From NCBI GenBank assembly GCA_000309945.1, contig CM001633.1, positions 9,264 through 73,263 on the forward strand: a DNA stretch of 64,000 nucleotides, written 5' to 3'. The notes below the pieces were generated by a model. It made no database searches. It was not told where the DNA came from and saw only the letters and a program-made list of their open reading frames with translations. Positions 44,029-53,288 of this stretch are shown in pieces. Source of the DNA: Leptolyngbyaceae cyanobacterium JSC-12. GTDB taxonomy: Bacteria > Cyanobacteriota > Cyanobacteriia > Leptolyngbyales > Leptolyngbyaceae. The first letter of the stretch is position 1. Every line of letters begins with the position of its first letter. A program made the position numbers and the translations under genes.

Positions 44029-44094
44029 AAGGGGGAACCTTGGACACTCCCCTATCTTGATGCAGGTTAGAGCGATCGCCAGTCCGAGAATAGT

Positions 44095-45348
44095 TTAGCT
44101 GGGTTCAAGTCGAATTAATTGCCCGTTGGATTCATCAGTTAGGATGTACAACAAACCATCAGGTCCCTGGCGAACATCTCGCACTCGTTGACCGATGTTG
44201 ATGGCTTCCTGACTTATTACTTTACTGCTAGAGTCTAGGCTGATGCGGCTAATACTGCGAGAAACTAACCCGCCTGCAAACAGGTTGCCTTTCCATTGGG
44301 AAAAGCGATCGCCCGTATAAAATGCTAAGCCAGAGGGTGCTTTCGCTGGTGTCCACACAATTTTGGGATCAACCATTCCTGGACGCGATCGCTCTTGTGA
44401 AATTTCCGGACCGAAGTATTCTTTGCTGTGTGTGACAAGGGGCCACCCATAATTTTTGCCAGCCTGCACTAGGTTTAGTTCGTCGCCACCTCGTGCACCA
44501 TGCTCTGTTGACCATACTTGATTGGAAATTGGGTCAAATGCTAATCCTTGAATATTGCGATGTCCATAGCTCCAAATAACAGGATCGGCGTCAGATCTCG
44601 TGACAAAAGGATTATCACGGGGTACTGAGCCATCGTCATTAAGACGCACAATTTTACCCAAATGACTGCGAAGATTTTGTGCTTGCTTCCGAATTAAATC
44701 ACCATCGAGTTCCACAGGCGGATTGCCCCCATCTCCAATTGCTACTAGCATGGTGCCATCAGGAAGCCAAAGCATACGGGAACCAAAGTGTTGCCCATCA
44801 GGTTTTACTTGAGATACTTCAAAAATCACTTGCACATTCTTTAAAGCCTTACCATCAAAAGTGCCACGAGCCACTCGAGTTCGATTTGCAGTTCTTGTCC
44901 CGTGAGAGTAGGTGAGATAAACAAACTGATTTTCTGCAAAGCGTGGATGAAGTGAAACATCCATCAAGCCTCCTTGATTAAAGGCAAGCACAGTTGGCAC
45001 GCCTGCAACTGGGACTGGATCAAGTGTTCTATCTCGAACAATTCGCAAGCGCCCCGGACGCTCTGTAATCAGCATGGCACCATCCGGCAACCATGCCATA
45101 CTCCAGGGATGCTCCAATCCGCTGAGCACGGTTGTTTTACGAAAGCTGACTGCTGAAATTTTGCCTGGAGTTGATGTTGGGGTAGTTGTTTCTGGGGTTG
45201 GTGAATGGGTTGTTTGTGCGTTAGATGCATTGGGAGAGGTTTGAGTAAAAGAGCAAGCTGCGATCGCACTAACGGCAATTCCACTCGCACAGATTAATGG
45301 CAGTATGCTTTTAGCTTTTCTCATCCCGCAGGAAATAGTCACATTCAT
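44095..45348 (-). CDS. PQQ-dependent sugar (glucose/sorbosone) dehydrogenase, lipoprotein
   Basis: About 417 residues. A lipoprotein signal ends at the lipobox SAIAAC, so the mature protein is probably lipid-anchored outside the cytoplasmic membrane. The rest is a six-bladed propeller of the soluble GDH-B/Asd type: LEHPWSMAWLPDGAMLITER, GGLMDVSLHPRFAENQFVYL, HFGSRMLWLPDGTMLVAIGD, SYGHRNIQGLAFDP and WSTEHGARGGDELNLV, which carry the usual calcium and PQQ contacts. It oxidises aldose sugars to lactones. Cyanobacteria generally take PQQ from outside; no synthesis genes are here. The start may be GTG-free ATG at 45348 or the Met eight codons in (MRKAKSIL). Confidence 0.88.
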   Translation of the reverse strand: MNVTISCGMRKAKSILPLICASGIAVSAIAACSFTQTSPNASNAQTTHSPTPETTTPTSTPGKISAVSFRKTTVLSGLEHPWSMAWLPDGAMLITERPGRLRIVRDRTLDPVPVAGVPTVLAFNQGGLMDVSLHPRFAENQFVYLTYSHGTRTANRTRVARGTFDGKALKNVQVIFEVSQVKPDGQHFGSRMLWLPDGTMLVAIGDGGNPPVELDGDLIRKQAQNLRSHLGKIVRLNDDGSVPRDNPFVTRSDADPVIWSYGHRNIQGLAFDPISNQVWSTEHGARGGDELNLVQAGKNYGWPLVTHSKEYFGPEISQERSRPGMVDPKIVWTPAKAPSGLAFYTGDRFSQWKGNLFAGGLVSRSISRISLDSSSKVISQEAINIGQRVRDVRQGPDGLLYILTDESNGQLIRLEPS

Positions 45349-45553
45349 TCGTTAATTTCCTCTACCAGTCAACCCTCTACGATTTTGATATTGCCACACC
45401 CAATCCCTGATCGTGTTGTGATGCAACTTCACATCGAAGCGAGAAGATTGAACCTCGTTCACGTCCAAATTCGTAGCTTTTTCTTTGAGGAACCTTTAGG
45501 CTTCGATGTGGACGTGGTTTAACTAGAAAAATCCAGCTTATAAAATAACTTTA

Positions 45554-45625
45554 TGGGTGACCTGGGATTCGAACCCAGAACCAGCGGATTAAGAGTCCGA
45601 TGCGCTACCGTTGCGCCAGTCACCC
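45554..45625 (-). tRNA. tRNA-Lys(CTT)
   Basis: Cloverleaf of 72 bases on the minus strand: acceptor GGGTGAC with GTCACCC, anticodon stem CGGAC/ATCCG region with loop CTCTTAA (anticodon CTT, lysine), T-arm with GGTTCGAATCCC, discriminator A. CCA is not encoded. A CTT tRNA reads AAG codons. Confidence 0.92.
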
Positions 45626-45787
45626 GATTTTACTAGGATAACACATGAACATGATTGTACAACAACACAATTGCTGATCGCAGGCATTTGACTGTATACT
45701 GGCGATCTATTTCAGGTTAATCTGCCTAAATTAACTTTGCATGAGGGTCATGCAGACGCTTTCAAAACGCAACAAAGAAATTACTAA

Positions 45788-45834
45788 GAAACAAACTAAG
45801 TAAGTCTCTAATTAATATCAGGAGACTTACTTAG
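45788..45834 (-). terminator. probable intrinsic terminator, 13-bp perfect stem
   Basis: CTAAGTAAGTCTC (45796-45808) pairs perfectly with GAGACTTACTTAG (45822-45834), loop 13 bases. Read on the minus strand the stem is followed by TTTGTTTCTTAG, a T-rich tail. It lies 14 bases after the stop of the small membrane gene at 45848, and supports that gene being real. Confidence 0.7.
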
Positions 45835-45847
45835 AACCCATTAAAGG

Positions 45848-46078
45848 CTAATAAATTTCTTTGGATGAACTGAGTTTCCAGAGTTTTTCTAAATTTGCAA
45901 CCTGTGAACGCAAAACTCTAGCTCGATATTGCTTATACCCTATTACGATTAAGACAAAAATCATTGGAAGAAGAATTGTTAATGAGGCTAAAAAAGCCTC
46001 TGAGCCAGATTTAGCGTCTTTTTGCAGGGGTGTCTGAACAGTGGATGCGGAATAAGTGTAACGGTGGGGCTTTTGCAT
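45848..46078 (-). CDS. small single-helix membrane protein of unknown function
   Basis: 76 residues from the ATG at 46078: a polar lead (MQKPHRYTYSASTVQTPLQK), one membrane helix (FLASLTILLPMIFVLIVIGY), then a basic, helical cytoplasmic tail (KQYRARVLRSQVANLEKLWK). A TTG at 46156 in the same frame would add a second hydrophobic stretch (FFYSVVPFLVCF), so the start is open. No family recognised. A perfect-stem terminator follows. Confidence 0.5.
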   Translation of the reverse strand: MQKPHRYTYSASTVQTPLQKDAKSGSEAFLASLTILLPMIFVLIVIGYKQYRARVLRSQVANLEKLWKLSSSKEIY

Positions 46079-46345
46079 AGAAATCGCTGGGTTATTCTTC
46101 AAATGTTGTTGGGGGCTGAAACAAACTAAAAAGGGAACCACTGAGTAGAAAAACAATCACACTCAATTCAATTGAAGAGCGCTAAGTTCTTTTTTTGCTG
46201 ACAAACCTAAAAATTTCGCAAAAGCTTTATGATTTCTGGCAGAAAGTGGATTTTGCATCAATTTTTAGGGTGTTAACTCTAGGTTAGCAAGTGAAGCACT
46301 ATTAACCACTGAACAGATGTCATCTCTAAGCACTATTGCTTGTCA

Positions 46346-46375
46346 TTTAAGTCATGACAATTGTCATGACTTAAA
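46346..46375. promoter_or_regulatory. perfect 30-bp palindrome before the parvulin-like gene
   Basis: TTTAAGTCATGACAA (46346-46360) is followed at once by its exact reverse complement, TTGTCATGACTTAAA (46361-46375). Length and perfection are far beyond chance. It lies 60-110 bases before the likely starts at 46434/46458, a fitting place for an operator bound by a dimeric or tetrameric regulator. A frame open from 46317 runs through it, but that part is unlikely to be coding. Confidence 0.8.
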
Positions 46376-46457
46376 GGTGACATTCATTCGATGTAAAGGT
46401 GATGCGATCGCTTGTAACTTAATAGCTATTAATATGAGCGAATCTGGTAAGTCAATA

Positions 46458-47198
46458 ATGAATCTTGCAGTCCCTAACTATCAGGTAAGCCTGCTCAATG
46501 AGATGCCATTTGTGATGCAGGCAGATATTGCTTCGAGTCATATCCTGACGCTAATGATGAAGTATCAGATCCTACCTCAACTGAAGCGTGAGATGTTTAT
46601 CGATCAAGTAATTGCTTCGGTTTCCTACACTCGTGAAGAAATCCTAATCGCGCGTGAACAGTTTTATCAACAACATCACCTGATCTCGTTTGAGCAACAG
46701 CAAGCCTGGATGGAACGGCACTCCCTATCATTGCAAGATGTAGATAAGTTAGCGATTCGGCAGTTTGGGATCGAAAAATTTAAGCGCAATTGCTGGAATC
46801 ACGTCCTGGAAGGATATTTCTATAAACGTAAACCCCAGCTTGATCAAGTTGTTTACTCCGTATTGCGAGCAACCGACTGGCAAACTGCCTTTGAACTGTT
46901 TTTACGACTCGAAGCTGGAGAAGCATCGTTTGCCGATTTAGTCTATTCCTACTCACAGGGGCAGGAAGCTCAAACAGGTGGTTTGGTGGGTCCAGTTGAG
47001 TTGGGGACTTTGCCTTCTGCCCTGGCTCGCACTTTAATTTCTAATCAACTGGGTCAGCTTTTGCGCCCATTTCGGTTAGGGGAATGGATTGTGATTGTTC
47101 GACTGGAAACGCTAATTTTTGCATCGCTGGACGAAGCAATGCGTCAACGGTTGCTAGATGAGTTATTTGAGAACTGGATTCAAGAACAGATGATGTAA
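46458..47198 (+). CDS. parvulin-like peptidyl-prolyl isomerase family protein
   Basis: About 246 residues from ATG 46458 (ATG 46434 is an alternative; a TTG/ATG-type start near 46317 would run through the palindrome). The first half is a helical chaperone arm (SHILTLMMKYQILPQLKREM; EEILIAREQFYQQHHLISFE). The second half is a PpiC-like domain: FLRLEAGEASFADLVYSYSQ, GQEAQTGGLVGPVELGTLP, then LGQLLRPFRLGEWIVIVRLE. Such proteins are common in cyanobacteria, often beside HlyD/HlyB export genes, and are thought to assist peptide export; no exporter is here. No signal peptide, so cytoplasmic. Confidence 0.75.
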   Translation: MNLAVPNYQVSLLNEMPFVMQADIASSHILTLMMKYQILPQLKREMFIDQVIASVSYTREEILIAREQFYQQHHLISFEQQQAWMERHSLSLQDVDKLAIRQFGIEKFKRNCWNHVLEGYFYKRKPQLDQVVYSVLRATDWQTAFELFLRLEAGEASFADLVYSYSQGQEAQTGGLVGPVELGTLPSALARTLISNQLGQLLRPFRLGEWIVIVRLETLIFASLDEAMRQRLLDELFENWIQEQMM

Positions 47199-47208
47199 CT
47201 GTCAGATT

Positions 47209-47889
47209 TTATTCCTGACTGGATTGCAACCAGGAGAGGAATGAGTTTGCAACGATCGCCGCTTGAGTGCGATCGCGCAGGTTAAGTCGTGCCAGGATAT
47301 GGGAAATATGATTACGCACCGTGCCCTCTGACAGGTACAGTGTTTGAGCAATTTCTCGATTACTTGCACCTGTGGCAATCATGCATAAAACTTCTCGTTC
47401 ACGCATCGTCAGGTCAGCGAGTCCCGGTGGCAATTCTTCTGGTTTCTCAGGTTCAGTAACCGGAGTAGTTGCCATCAATTTTTCCAAGATTCCTGGTCCA
47501 AATTGCGTGTACCCTCGATCAATCAATCGAATCACTTCAGCTAATTCTTCCGAAGGTGTATCTTTGAGGAGATAACCTTTTGCCCCAAAGCGTAAAGCTT
47601 CAGATACATACTGGCTATCGTCAAATGTTGTGAGGACTAGAATTTTGGCTCCTGGAAATTTTTGGCAAATTTGTTGAGTTGCGGCGACGCCGTCCATCAC
47701 TGGCATTCGAATGTCCATCAAAATAACATCGGGGATAGCTTCATCGGCATGTAGAGTTTCCACTACCTGAATAGCTTGTTGCCCGTTGCCAGCTTCGCCA
47801 ATAACCTGAATATCGGGTTTGGTTTCCAGTAATGTTTTTAGCCCGCGGCGAACAATTTCTTGGTCTTCAACCAGTAGCACACGAATCAT
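47209..47889 (-). CDS. NarL/LuxR-type response regulator
   Basis: 226 residues from the ATG at 47889 (MIRVLLVEDQEIVRRGL); a longer frame to 47937 would add 16 unlikely residues. Receiver with D59 (VILMDIRMPVMDG), Thr and Lys (LTTFDDS; YLLKDTP). C-terminal LuxR helix-turn-helix: LTMREREVLCMIATGASNRE then IAQTLYLSEGTVRNHISHIL. It binds DNA when phosphorylated. The HisKA_3 kinase 215 bases upstream on the same strand is the likely partner, since NarL-type regulators pair with that kinase class. Confidence 0.92.
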   Translation of the reverse strand: MIRVLLVEDQEIVRRGLKTLLETKPDIQVIGEAGNGQQAIQVVETLHADEAIPDVILMDIRMPVMDGVAATQQICQKFPGAKILVLTTFDDSQYVSEALRFGAKGYLLKDTPSEELAEVIRLIDRGYTQFGPGILEKLMATTPVTEPEKPEELPPGLADLTMREREVLCMIATGASNREIAQTLYLSEGTVRNHISHILARLNLRDRTQAAIVANSFLSWLQSSQE

Positions 47890-48102
47890 AGATACTGAAG
47901 TGTAGAGTAATCTCTTTACGAACGATCGCGGAAGCAAGGCAGAAAGCCAAAACCTGGACTGGGCAGTTGAACATTTAGTCCTGTCTTAAGTTTTCTGACC
48001 AAAGCTAGAGTGGAGGGCTTCACCTTCTTTTTCAAAGATTAAGTTGAAATCAAGAATTTTTTTGAAAAGTTCTTAATTTGAAAAGGTTGCTTGCTGAGCA
48101 GG

Positions 48103-49167
48103 CTATTTAGACTCAAGCGGGAGTAGAACAGTGATGCAACAACCTGAGCCTGGCTGGCTGGTAATGCTGAGTTTCCCGGATAGGGCGGCAATGCGTTCAT
48201 TCATACCTTGTAACCCAAAGCCAGTGCGATTTGCATCAACTTGAAAGCCGTTACCATTATCTTGAATTGTGAGCGATAAGCCTGTTTCTGTGGAGTGTAA
48301 GTTGATTTGAACGGACGCGGCGTTGGCATGTTTGGCAATATTAGTTAACCCTTCTTGCACAATCCGATATAAAACAGTACTGATTTTGCTGGAAAGGGGT
48401 TTTGCTAATTGAATTTGGCATTCTGGCTGGATTCCAGTCGTGCGGCAAAATTCTTCAGCCAGTGCAGCGATCGCCGCTTCTAGCGATTGTCCCTGTAATG
48501 GATTGGTTCGCATTCCTGAAACAGAGGCGCGGGTTGCCTGTAGCGCATTTGAGCCTAATTGCTTGGCTTCTACCAAAAATTCATAGGCTTTATCGGGATT
48601 ATCTTTCCAGAGGGCAATCGCGGTTTCCATCTGAATATTTAAGGCAACGAGAGCATGTCCCAGAGAGTCGTGAATGTCACGAGCAATGCGGTTCCGTTCT
48701 TCTAATGCTGCCAATTCTTCAATTCGCTGATTCAGTTGTCGTTCCTGGTCTAGCGCCTGTTGCAATTTCAGTTGTAAGCGGCGAATTTTAAGTTGATTTT
48801 CAACCCGAACTAACACTTCTTCGACCTGAAAGGGTTTGCTAATGTAATCTACACCGCCTACAGTAAAGGCTTTGACTTTGTCAAACACTTCATTCAGTGC
48901 ACTGATAAAAATGACAGGAATTTCCAGAGTCTCTGAGTTACTTTTTAGCCGCTCACAAACTTCATAACCGTTCATCTCTGGCATGTTGATGTCCAACAAG
49001 ATGAGATCGGGGGGTTGGGCTTGCACGCCCATCAACGCGGCTGAACCACTGCGGACACTACGCACATCATACCCTTGACTAATCAGCATGGTGGAAAGCA
49101 GCCGCAGGTTGTCAGGTGTATCATCTACGAGCAGAATATCGCCCTTGGAGAGTTGGCTAGAAGTCAT
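48103..49167 (-). CDS. receiver plus HisKA_3 histidine kinase
   Basis: A 354-residue soluble kinase. Residues 8-125 are a receiver (ILLVDDTPDN; D59 in LILLDINMPEMNG; YISKPFQ). A coiled helix leads to the NarX/DesK-type dimerisation helix with H166 in RNRIARDIHDSLGHALVAL, then HATPase with IVQEGLTNIAKHANA and FGLQGMNERIAALSG. With the receiver at the front and no sensor, it probably takes phosphate or signals from another kinase, such as the large hybrid kinase divergent at 49409, and passes it to the NarL-type regulator downstream. Confidence 0.92.
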   Translation of the reverse strand: MTSSQLSKGDILLVDDTPDNLRLLSTMLISQGYDVRSVRSGSAALMGVQAQPPDLILLDINMPEMNGYEVCERLKSNSETLEIPVIFISALNEVFDKVKAFTVGGVDYISKPFQVEEVLVRVENQLKIRRLQLKLQQALDQERQLNQRIEELAALEERNRIARDIHDSLGHALVALNIQMETAIALWKDNPDKAYEFLVEAKQLGSNALQATRASVSGMRTNPLQGQSLEAAIAALAEEFCRTTGIQPECQIQLAKPLSSKISTVLYRIVQEGLTNIAKHANAASVQINLHSTETGLSLTIQDNGNGFQVDANRTGFGLQGMNERIAALSGKLSITSQPGSGCCITVLLPLESK

Positions 49168-49408
49168 AAGAATGGGCAGGGTATTGACGAGTTAATCCGA
49201 ACCACAGGAAAGACAATCAATCAGAGCGATCGCTTCTGAATTATATGGCAATCTATCCTTCTGTAAAAAACCTAATAGCTTCCATGTTTAACCAGTTCTG
49301 CCCTCACAATTGATCACAACAGTCGAACCTTTTTACCAAATTGATCTTTTACTAGTATCGATAACGGTAATTTGCTTGTTTAGCTCTATCCCAACTAACA
49401 ATTCCTGA

Positions 49409-52400
49409 ATGACGAGCCAAATTAACCCGCAAAGCAATTTGAATTATCTGCCTCGACGTCTACCGATCGCCGCGATCGCGCTAACTTGTGCAAGTGGAGT
49501 GCTGTTTATTGGGTTTTGGTGGTTGCAATCACAGGCGATAAACCTCCTCCGTCAACATATTCGTTATGTCGAGCATCTGCGCCAAGCACAAGTTGTTGAT
49601 GCCCAAATTAATCAACACGTATCACTGGCAAAGAGTGGTTTATTATCTCGACCTAATATCATTTCAACCGAATTAAGAGAGCTAAGTAAACTGCAAAATG
49701 AACTAAAGCAGTTGCCTGATTTTTTAAACAGAACAAGCCGGATAGAACTTGAACCCCTCTTGCAGAGCTATTTACAAACATTGCAAGCCAAAGAGCAACT
49801 GATTCAACAGTTCATCGAAGCTTCCCCACCTACCAGCAATCTATCTCAGGCAATCATCGCGTTGCCAACTACTGACCAAAGTGAAGCGCTGATGCAGGCT
49901 TATAATCGTCGCTATGAGCAAGCTGCTAAAACCGTAGACACCTATTATTTCAGTTTTTACATTTTCTCTGCTTTGTTCCTGGCGGGTTTTACTGCCTTCT
50001 TCATCCGCAAATTGCACACAGCTACTAACGCTCTGCGACGCAGTGAAGCGAAATTTCGCAACATTTTTGACAACTCCCAGGTTGGAATTTTTCGAGTTAG
50101 TTTGGAAGACGGCTTAATTTTGGATGTCAATGAACGCATGGTGACAACTCTGGGCTATGATTCAGCCGACGAAATCATTGGGATTAAACGAACAACGGAT
50201 TTATATCTTGATCCGCAAGATCGTCCCCGTGCTCTCAACCTGTTAAAAGTTCAAGGTGCTATTTACAACTTTGAGACGCAATTTCGAAAAAAAGATGGTT
50301 CTGTTTTTTGGGGATTGTTCTCCGCTCGCTTTAATCTGGAAGATGATTGCATCGACGGTGTTATGACCGATATTAGCGATCGTAAACAGGCAGAAGAAGC
50401 CCTGAAGTCTTCTGAAGCAGAACTGCGGACCCTATTCTCGGTAATGACTGACATTGTGTTAGTCAAAGATGCCCAGGGGCGCTATCTGAAGGCAGCGACC
50501 AATCCTGCGCAATTGTTTGGTGCATCAAGTGCTGAAGAGTTACTTGGCAAAACTGAATACGATGTGCTGCCGCAAGAACAAGCCGAGCAATTTGTGCAAT
50601 ACATTCGGCAGGCATTAACCACCCAAACAACGATTCGAATTGAATACGATTTTAAGATTGCAGGACGAGTAGCCTGGTATGCTGCCGATATTTCACCCCT
50701 TTCGGCAGATACAGTGCTTTGGGTAGCACGCGACATCACGGATCGTAAACAGGCAGAAGAAGCCCTGCGTCAAAGTGAAGCAACCAACCGTGCATTAATC
50801 AACGCGATTCCCGATTTGTTGTTGCGGCTTCGAGATGATGGCACGTATCTCGATGTGATGAATGGGGGCAAATTCAGCTTGTTGAATTCGTCTTGGCTCA
50901 ACCCTGGCAAGAGCGTTTATGATTCTTTGCCAGGCGATCGCGCCCAGGAGCGGATGGAATATACCCATCGCGCACTGGTAACCGGAGACCTGCAAGTTTA
51001 TGAACAACGGCTAGAAATTGATGGTCAAACCCACGATGAAGAAGTTCGCATTGCTGTATGTGGCAGCAACGAAGTCTTAGTCATGGTACGCGATATCACG
51101 GATCGCAAACAGGCAGAAGCCGCTTTGCAAAAAGCCGTTGAATCTGCTGAAAACGCCAACCGGGCTAAAAGCGTTTTCCTAGCGAACATGAGCCACGAGT
51201 TGCGTACACCCCTTAACATTATTCTTGGCTTTACCCAGTTATTAATTCGAGGCGGCTCTCTGACTCCACAACAACAAGAACAATTAAATACAATCAATCG
51301 CAGTGGTGAACACCTGCTGACCTTAATTAATGATGTATTGGAAATGTCCAAAATTGAGGCAGGAAGAGTCACCTTAAACGAAACTAACTTCGATTTTCAT
51401 GATCTGCTAGATTGGCTTTACCAAATGTTTCAGTTCAAGGCTCAATCGAAGGGGCTGCAATTTACGATCACTCATGTCAATACCCTTCCCGAATACATTC
51501 GTACCGATGAGAGCAAACTTCGCCAGGTACTAGTTAACCTGATTGGCAACGCTATCAAATTTACCAGTGAAGGCACAGTCATCCTGCGAGTCAGAAGTCA
51601 AGCTTCAGAACCTTCTCCCTCTTCTCCATCATCATCCCCTTCCCCAATTCCCCATTCCCCTTCTCCCCTCACTCTAACCTTTGAAGTTGAAGATACCGGA
51701 CCTGGGATCTCTCCAACTGATCTAAAGCGGTTGTTTCAGCCCTTTGTACAAACTGAAACAGGGCAAAAATCTCAAGAAGGAACTGGCTTAGGCTTAGCAA
51801 TTAGCCAAAAATTTGTGCAATTGATGGGTGGGGAAATTACAGCCAGCAGTGTGTATGGAGAAGGAGCACGATTCCAATTTCATATTCAGACTCAGGCAGT
51901 GGCAACCGGTACCCGCAAAGATTTAACCCCTACCCGCCAAATTGTAGGGCTAGAAGCGAATCAGCGAACTTACCGTATTTTGATCGTGGAGGATAAGCCT
52001 GACAATCGTCACATCTTGCTTGAGTTATTAAGACCTGTTGGCTTTGAAGTATACGAAGCAACAAATGGGCAAGAAGCGATCGAACAATGGGAAACCTGGT
52101 CTCCTGATTTAATTTGGATGGATATCCGAATGCCAGTGATGGATGGCTATGAGGCAACCAAACGAATTAAATCAGCGAGTTTGGCAAATAACCGGAAACC
52201 ACCCATCATCATTGCGTTAACAGGTAGTGTGTTTGAAGAAGATCGCAAAGTTGCGTTGGAAATGGGCTGTAGTGATTTTGTTAGAAAACCCTTTAGAACC
52301 GAGGAAATTTTTGAGAAGATGGCAGAATACTTGGGAGTGCGCTATATCGATGCGAATAGCCAGGCTCTCGCAGATGCAAGTCTGTTAAACAGTTTTGAAA

Positions 52401-52636
52401 CAGATAGTTTTTCCTTAACAGCCGATAGTTTATCGATCATGCCGTTAAGCTGGATTGCAGAGCTACGCCAAGCCGCTACAAAGGTCAATGCGAAACTTGT
52501 GCACAACCTGATTGAGCAAATCCCTAACTCTCATAATCAATTAGCCCGTGCACTCACTCAACTAGTAGATGACTTTTGCTTTGAAGAAATCGTGGCCCTG
52601 ACGAATGACCATTTGAACAATCATTTGGACTCATGA
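49409..52636 (+). CDS. multi-PAS hybrid histidine kinase
   Basis: A 1075-residue membrane kinase. Helices at about 19-40 (AIALTCASGVLFIGFWWL) and about 178-198 (FSFYIFSALFLAGFTAFFI) enclose a 140-residue helical periplasmic domain (CHASE3-like). Three PAS domains follow (about 212-330, 335-450, 452-565), each closing with DI(S/T)DRKQAE. HisKA has its His in FLANMSHELRTPLNIILGF; HATPase in LVNLIGNAIKF, DTGPGIS and GTGLGLAI, interrupted by a Ser/Pro-rich insert (SPSSPSSSPSPIPHSPSP). The receiver has WMDIRMPVMDGYEAT. A helical tail ends it. Divergent from the receiver-kinase, forming a local phosphorelay candidate. Confidence 0.93.
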   Translation: MTSQINPQSNLNYLPRRLPIAAIALTCASGVLFIGFWWLQSQAINLLRQHIRYVEHLRQAQVVDAQINQHVSLAKSGLLSRPNIISTELRELSKLQNELKQLPDFLNRTSRIELEPLLQSYLQTLQAKEQLIQQFIEASPPTSNLSQAIIALPTTDQSEALMQAYNRRYEQAAKTVDTYYFSFYIFSALFLAGFTAFFIRKLHTATNALRRSEAKFRNIFDNSQVGIFRVSLEDGLILDVNERMVTTLGYDSADEIIGIKRTTDLYLDPQDRPRALNLLKVQGAIYNFETQFRKKDGSVFWGLFSARFNLEDDCIDGVMTDISDRKQAEEALKSSEAELRTLFSVMTDIVLVKDAQGRYLKAATNPAQLFGASSAEELLGKTEYDVLPQEQAEQFVQYIRQALTTQTTIRIEYDFKIAGRVAWYAADISPLSADTVLWVARDITDRKQAEEALRQSEATNRALINAIPDLLLRLRDDGTYLDVMNGGKFSLLNSSWLNPGKSVYDSLPGDRAQERMEYTHRALVTGDLQVYEQRLEIDGQTHDEEVRIAVCGSNEVLVMVRDITDRKQAEAALQKAVESAENANRAKSVFLANMSHELRTPLNIILGFTQLLIRGGSLTPQQQEQLNTINRSGEHLLTLINDVLEMSKIEAGRVTLNETNFDFHDLLDWLYQMFQFKAQSKGLQFTITHVNTLPEYIRTDESKLRQVLVNLIGNAIKFTSEGTVILRVRSQASEPSPSSPSSSPSPIPHSPSPLTLTFEVEDTGPGISPTDLKRLFQPFVQTETGQKSQEGTGLGLAISQKFVQLMGGEITASSVYGEGARFQFHIQTQAVATGTRKDLTPTRQIVGLEANQRTYRILIVEDKPDNRHILLELLRPVGFEVYEATNGQEAIEQWETWSPDLIWMDIRMPVMDGYEATKRIKSASLANNRKPPIIIALTGSVFEEDRKVALEMGCSDFVRKPFRTEEIFEKMAEYLGVRYIDANSQALADASLLNSFETDSFSLTADSLSIMPLSWIAELRQAATKVNAKLVHNLIEQIPNSHNQLARALTQLVDDFCFEEIVALTNDHLNNHLDS

Positions 52637-52801
52637 CGCAGGCGAACTTGGATTAGGAGTGCATTCATCAACTCTAAACCAGCGTTTTCTACCCGTCTTC
52701 ACTTTCACTAACACACGACCGGGCGTTAAATGGGGCGATGGAATCACAACTCCATCACGACCGTTGGGAAGTTTAACAGGTGTGCCCGGAAGAATTGACA
52801 T
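52631..52801 (-). CDS. small conserved-looking protein of unknown function
   Basis: 56 residues from the ATG at 52801, chosen because GAGG lies about 7 bases upstream; an ATG four codons earlier lacks this. The sequence (LPGTPVKLPNGRDGVVIPSP; HLTPGRVLVKVKTGRKRWFR; VDECTPNPS) looks like a small SH3/KOW-type beta barrel. The 3' end overlaps the kinase gene by 6 bases. No role known. Confidence 0.5.
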   Translation of the reverse strand: MSILPGTPVKLPNGRDGVVIPSPHLTPGRVLVKVKTGRKRWFRVDECTPNPSSPAS

Positions 52802-53288
52802 TAGATACCTCATACAGAAGGGATAAATAAGACAACCATTTTGATGCCCAGACTGTTGACTGGGGTTTCAATCCAGGAAGATTAAGAAAATCTAAAGATA
52901 ATTATGAGTTTATCTTTTCCTTGAAAACTCTCTCAGTGATTACATATTTCTTTACATATTTGAATAGAGAAGTTTCCGAGGCTAGAACGCAATGATGCCG
53001 GTCTTATTGGCTTAATTGCAAATAAAATTAAGTAGTCGTAAATTTAACTTGACAGAAGGACTCTTTACATCATTGGATGCAGGGACTACTATGAGCAAAT
53101 AATTTAAAGAAATTATTAAGTGCTACAGGTGGGTTTATTGGTCTCTTTAGAGATTACCAATGCTGTCTAGAGAATTGCAATTGTGTTAGCAGTCTGTCTC
53201 TGCTGAGGTAATGGTCAAGATCTGGCTTTGGAGTGTTTTCTTTTGTTTAAAGCAACTAAGATCTGGATAGTTCAAGGGATACCTGACG
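52802..53288. other. intergenic region without visible gene
   Basis: About 490 AT-rich bases. I see no ORF with a ribosome site, no strong hairpin and no repeat. It should hold the promoter of the NYN gene and of the small minus-strand gene. Confidence 0.5.

Noticed and set aside
46317-46457. Extending the parvulin-like gene to the start at 46317.
   Set aside because: That stretch contains the perfect 30-bp palindrome and gives residues unlike the family N-terminus.
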